14,047 nt of DNA from an uncultured Olsenella sp. Its GTDB lineage: Bacteria > Actinomycetota > Coriobacteriia > Coriobacteriales > Atopobiaceae. This document shows positions 13,453 to 14,047 of the stretch, one piece after another (position 1 is the stretch's first letter; each line of letters starts with the position of its first letter). The stretch is taken from positions 1 to 14,047 of the forward strand of contig CAMXZR010000037.1 of the NCBI GenBank assembly GCA_947253595.1. The letters run 5' to 3'. The position numbers were made by a program, and so were the translations under genes. The notes beneath the pieces are model-generated. The model saw only the letters and a program-made list of their open reading frames with translations. It made no database searches and was not told where the DNA came from.

Positions 13453-14047
13453 GAGGATGATTGCCGGCAACTGGAAGATGAACAAGAGCTACTCCGAGGG
13501 CGTCGTCCTGGCCGAGGGTCTGGCCCGCGAGCTCGAAGGCGGTACGGGCGACGTCGATGTCGTCGTATGCCCGCCTACGGTCGACCTCAAGGGTGTCGCC
13601 ACCGTCATCGAGCAGCAGAGCGCGCCCTTCTCGCTTGGTGCCCAGAACGCCTACTTCGAGGAGTCCGGCGCATACACCGGCGAGACCGCTCCCTCCATGC
13701 TGACCGACATCGGCGCGGCCTTCTGCATCATCGGCCACTCCGAGCGTCGCGGCTACTTCGGCGAGACCGACGAGGACATCAACAGGAAGGCCAAGGCCCT
13801 CATGGCCCATGGCATCGTGCCCATCAGCTGCTGCGGCGAGTCCCTCGAGGTCCGCGAGGCGGGCACTCACGTCGAGTTCGTCGTGGACCAGATCAAGAAG
13901 GACACCGAGGGCCTCGTCATCGACGACCCCTCCAAGTACGTCGTCGCCTACGAGCCCATCTGGGCCATCGGCACGGGCAAGACCGCCACTGCCGACGACG
14001 CGCAGGAGGTCTGCGGCGCCATTCGCAAGACTCTGGCCGAGGTCTTC
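13445..14047 (+). CDS. tpiA: Triose-phosphate isomerase (3' end beyond window)
   Basis: Interconverts dihydroxyacetone phosphate and glyceraldehyde-3-phosphate. The 201 residues present run from MRKRMIAGNWKMN to the window edge; the family is usually about 250 aa, so the last phosphate-binding loop is cut off by the window and not lost by mutation. Catalytic features seen are Asn9 and Lys11 (GNWKMN), His98 and Glu100 (IGHSERR), the base Glu170 (AYEPIWAIGTG) and flexible loop 6 at 171-180. The ATG at 13445 overlaps the pgk stop by 8 nt in another frame. GGAGG at 13431-13435, inside pgk, is its ribosome site, so translation is probably coupled to pgk. An in-frame ATG at 13457 would remove four residues and is less likely. 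Confidence 0.96.
   Translation, partial: MRKRMIAGNWKMNKSYSEGVVLAEGLARELEGGTGDVDVVVCPPTVDLKGVATVIEQQSAPFSLGAQNAYFEESGAYTGETAPSMLTDIGAAFCIIGHSERRGYFGETDEDINRKAKALMAHGIVPISCCGESLEVREAGTHVEFVVDQIKKDTEGLVIDDPSKYVVAYEPIWAIGTGKTATADDAQEVCGAIRKTLAEVF

Noticed and set aside
1..14047. CRISPR arrays, tRNA/rRNA genes, transposases, phage or toxin-antitoxin genes.
   Set aside because: Read through for spaced direct repeats, tRNA-like cloverleaf ends and mobile-element motifs; none were found. The window appears to be ordinary chromosomal metabolic and housekeeping DNA.

Overview
The window is GC-rich (above 60% by eye), and every gene I can support lies on the + strand. It looks like chromosomal DNA of a high-GC Gram-positive, most likely an actinomycete of class Coriobacteriia (Olsenella/Atopobium/Collinsella-like). 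The reasons are a Tat-type lipoprotein binding protein, a whiA gene next to an Arg-type rapZ, and the order rapZ-whiA-gap-pgk-tpiA, which is typical of Actinobacteria. The class assignment is inference; the phylum is better supported.

Left part (181-8558): a seven-gene cluster. Four genes encode a peptide/nickel-class (Dpp-like) ABC importer: a Tat-secreted binding lipoprotein, a DppB-type permease, a DppC-type permease fused to an ATPase, and a separate DppF-type ATPase. Three enzyme genes follow: an N-acetylneuraminate lyase-like aldolase (nanA), an ROK-family ManNAc kinase (nanK) and ManNAc-6-phosphate 2-epimerase (nanE). Read together, this is uptake of free sialic acid and its conversion to pyruvate plus GlcNAc-6-phosphate. 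It parallels the Sat-type sialic acid ABC transporters rather than the TRAP, NanT or SSS transporters. No sialidase, nagA, nagB or local regulator lies in the window. The permease and ATPase genes abut with no usable gap, while every longer intergenic gap in the cluster carries a GC-rich hairpin without a U-tract.

Middle part (8608-10952): a possible promoter and a 12-bp leader hairpin precede a stand-alone tRNA-binding-domain protein. The nucleotide-binding protein RapZ starts 2 nt after it. WhiA follows 64 nt later. The yvcK gene that often sits between rapZ and whiA is absent here.

Right part (11128-14047): the lower-glycolysis cluster gap, pgk and tpiA (tpiA cut by the window end). A textbook intrinsic terminator separates gap from pgk, and pgk overlaps tpiA by 8 nt.

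Nothing here is a wholly undescribed system. The points most worth a second look are the transporter-nan linkage with its fused, cysteine-poor ATPase, the altered sugar-site residues of the lyase, the hairpin-at-every-gap layout and the rapZ-whiA junction without yvcK.
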